DNA of 44,847 nucleotides from Ferruginibacter sp. (GTDB lineage Bacteria > Bacteroidota > Bacteroidia > Chitinophagales > Chitinophagaceae), in NCBI GenBank assembly GCA_025362235.1, contig JANYGZ010000078.1, positions 1 through 44,847 of the forward strand, given 5' to 3'. The translations under genes and the position numbers were made by a program. This document shows, piece by piece, positions 43,224 to 44,847 of the stretch (position 1 is its first letter; every line of letters starts with the position of its first letter). The notes under the pieces were generated by a model. The model was given only the letters and a program-made list of their open reading frames with translations. It did not search any database and was not told the DNA's origin.

Positions 43224-44258
43224 TTAATAACTCCACAAATCCTGCTCGTAGTTAAATATTTTTTCTTTAACCTTTTCTCCTTCCAGTAACTGAAATACCC
43301 CATTATCTTTCAAACCAGGCATTCCATTAAAGAAAAGATCAAATGGATTATCCAAAGTGGTTTTAATAATACGTGAACTAAACATCCTTGTTTCAAATAA
43401 TTCTTCCCAGCTCATCCTGGCCCCTATATTTTTACCATTGTAAATTTCATACTTGGCAAAAATTGGGCGCATATCAGGATAATATACCCAAAACATAGCA
43501 ACAGGTCCAACATATTCTCCTGTCGAAGTATACACATTTTTTACCGGGGCAATCCCTAAAATACGCCAAAATAGCCTTGAGCTTTCCTTATCAAAAATAA
43601 CTTCCTCTTTTATTCTAAATTTATAAAAAGAATCCAGGTTTACCTCTCTTGTTTTCCAGTCAATACGGTCAATAAGGCCTTTATCATCATAATGGGGAAC
43701 AGAATCACCGCCACCACCAAGCGCTTTAGCTACCTGCGAAATAGTAAGCGGAGTTGTAAACCTGTCATCAATCGGGTCAAAAACTGTAACAGCACTATCC
43801 TGAATGGCCTTTAATAAAATACTTATGAACCGCTGGTTACCATTATTTTCATCGGCAGCATAACGGAAGGGCAAATTTAATTTTTCCCTTGCATCTATTT
43901 CTCTCCATATCTTTTGACGGTATACCGCGTCATCCACTCTCAGGTCTTCATAAGCTAATGGTATTCTATCACGAACATCCCTTGAATCGACAGCCTCATC
44001 AAGGCGTAAAGATTTTTTTATTTTGGAAATAGGTAAACTATCAATACGGGCCGGAAGTGGAGCCGGGGCAACAGCTACCGCTACGGAATCAACCTGGCTG
44101 GCAGCTTTTATTTTAGCCTTGGTTTTACCCTTGGTTGTTTTTTTTGTAGTGGTATTACTACGTTTGGTAGCAGTACGCTTTTTTTGTGCATCTGCAACTG
44201 TAAAAATCAGGGACAGTGCAAATGTGAGGCACAAAAATTTAATAAGATACTTTTTCAT
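43224..44258 (-). CDS. gldN: Type IX secretion / gliding motility protein GldN
   Basis: GldN is a periplasmic subunit of the GldKN ring of the type IX secretion machine. From the ATG at 44258 (MKKYLIKFLCLTFA) the signal peptide ends near DAQ; a frame opening at a TTG at 44330 overlaps gldM and is unlikely. The core domain begins near residue 90 (RDRIPLAYEDLRVDDAVYRQKIWREID, quoted in part as IPLAYEDLRVDDAVY) and continues through FRYAADENNGNQRFIS, MFWVYYPDMRP and RMSWEELFETRMFSSR. A basic Thr/Lys-rich then Ala/Pro-rich segment (about 26-65) precedes it. It lies 13 bases after gldM in the gldKLMN order. Confidence 0.93.
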   Translation of the reverse strand: MKKYLIKFLCLTFALSLIFTVADAQKKRTATKRSNTTTKKTTKGKTKAKIKAASQVDSVAVAVAPAPLPARIDSLPISKIKKSLRLDEAVDSRDVRDRIPLAYEDLRVDDAVYRQKIWREIDAREKLNLPFRYAADENNGNQRFISILLKAIQDSAVTVFDPIDDRFTTPLTISQVAKALGGGGDSVPHYDDKGLIDRIDWKTREVNLDSFYKFRIKEEVIFDKESSRLFWRILGIAPVKNVYTSTGEYVGPVAMFWVYYPDMRPIFAKYEIYNGKNIGARMSWEELFETRMFSSRIIKTTLDNPFDLFFNGMPGLKDNGVFQLLEGEKVKEKIFNYEQDLWSY

Positions 44259-44271
44259 ATATAAGATTCTT

Positions 44272-44847
44272 TTAGTATAAAACAAACGAAACTGGAGGTA
44301 TTGTTCTTGATCTTCCATCAGGGCCAACAACTTTTAATTCATCAAATGTTACAGTAGATCCTGGTTTACATAAATCCATTTTACTTTTAATGGGGGCCAA
44401 ACTTCCATTGGCTATAGTACCTGTCTGTATGCTGCCGCTATTTGCAAAGCCTGCACCGGCAAAATATACTGTAGATCCGGTTACGTTAAACCTTGCGTCA
44501 AAATCAAAGTTTTGCAACTCTGCCCGTATAAAATCCTGTGCTTTAAAAGCACTGGCCAGTATTCTTCCTCCTTTACTTGCTCCAATCATTCCTATCGGAT
44601 CAGGGATAGTTTTTACCCTGAAATCGAATTTGCTTGATTTTCCATCAGCGTTAACAGTAATTGTTGCTGCAGTTCCACCTGTTACAGATACAACCCTATT
44701 CCCATTTGATCCAGTCATTGTACCGCCAGAGATAGCAACTGTTGTTTTATCCCAGCCAGAACCAGATGAAATGGTGATAGGATTTGGAACACCTATATAA
44801 AATACATTCATTTTATCGAGCATGATCGCTGCACCGCCTGGTGTACC
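44272..44847 (-). CDS. gldM: 3' part of gldM (type IX secretion motor protein), cut by the window edge
   Basis: The visible 191 codons are the C-terminal domain of GldM, an inner-membrane-anchored periplasmic protein that with GldL forms the T9SS motor and contacts GldK/GldN. GGAAIMLDKMNVFYIGVPNP opens the visible part (as GGAAIMLDKMNVFYIGV), followed by TITVNADGKSSKFDFRVK, IGASKGGRILASAFKAQDF and the end PPVSFVLY. The frame is open to position 44847; the start lies outside. Position directly before gldN confirms the assignment. Confidence 0.93.
   Translation of the reverse strand, partial: GTPGGAAIMLDKMNVFYIGVPNPITISSGSGWDKTTVAISGGTMTGSNGNRVVSVTGGTAATITVNADGKSSKFDFRVKTIPDPIGMIGASKGGRILASAFKAQDFIRAELQNFDFDARFNVTGSTVYFAGAGFANSGSIQTGTIANGSLAPIKSKMDLCKPGSTVTFDELKVVGPDGRSRTIPPVSFVLY

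Noticed and set aside
44258..44330. A longer gldN start at a TTG
   Set aside because: It would overlap the gldM 3' end by 59 bases and add 24 residues before a clear signal peptide that begins at the ATG at 44258.

Overview
The window is AT-rich chromosomal DNA from a Bacteroidota bacterium, most likely of the Chitinophagaceae (a Ferruginibacter/Sediminibacterium-like lineage; this rank is inference). Evidence for the phylum: gliding/type IX secretion (T9SS) genes gldB, gldF, gldG, gldN and the 3' end of gldM; a secreted protein with a T9SS C-terminal sorting domain; a fused murF-alr gene; a MoxR/DUF58/BatA cluster; a DUF4783 gene beside nadC; and promoter elements matching the Bacteroidota -7 consensus TAnnTTTG. 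There are no rRNA or tRNA genes, no CRISPR array, no transposase and no prophage. About 40 protein genes are supported, mostly housekeeping.

Layout. 1-6.7 kb: GH29 alpha-L-fucosidase (-), fumarase fumC (+), a large T9SS cargo protein (+), a 23-bp perfect-palindrome terminator, lspA (-). 6.7-13 kb: a cluster of short intergenic repeats, murF-alr (-), then gldF-gldG-terC (-). 13-16 kb: a gene-free stretch ending in an orphan terminator, a proline-rich secreted protein (+), and the iscS-iscU-iscA operon (-). 16-24.4 kb: methylmalonyl-CoA epimerase, a lipoprotein, an MBL hydrolase, a 1140-residue exported protein with a degenerate peptidase domain, a propeller and a probable barrel, dgkA, a class III aminotransferase, a gamma carbonic anhydrase and two small proteins. 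24.4-30 kb: rsgA and a shortened bat cluster (moxR, DUF58, a membrane protein, batA). 30-35.8 kb: a YbjQ-like protein, a small membrane-protein gene apparently broken by one base, nadE, gldB, apaG, a YjdI-like ferredoxin, yciH/SUI1, nadC and DUF4783. 35.9-43.2 kb: gpmI with a haem-binding protein, an ECF sigma factor with a membrane-anchored barrel protein, a lipoprotein and uvrC. 43.2 kb to the end: gldN and the 3' part of gldM, cut by the window edge.

How they work together. GldM/GldN belong to the T9SS machine, the 3674-5914 product is a predicted client, GldF/GldG are two parts of a gliding-associated ABC transporter, GldB is a gliding lipoprotein, and LspA matures lipoproteins such as GldB. 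IscS/IscU/IscA build Fe-S clusters. NadC and NadE both serve NAD synthesis. MurF-Alr and DgkA serve envelope precursor and lipid recycling.

I see no complete new defence or mobile system. The best leads are the frameshifted small membrane gene with an intact-looking promoter (30324-30490), the ECF sigma factor paired with a one-TM/barrel protein (38075-40330), the exported pseudo-peptidase/propeller/barrel protein (17831-21253), a 33-bp tandem repeat inside gldG, several promoters placed for leaderless transcripts, and the orphan terminator at 13341-13364.
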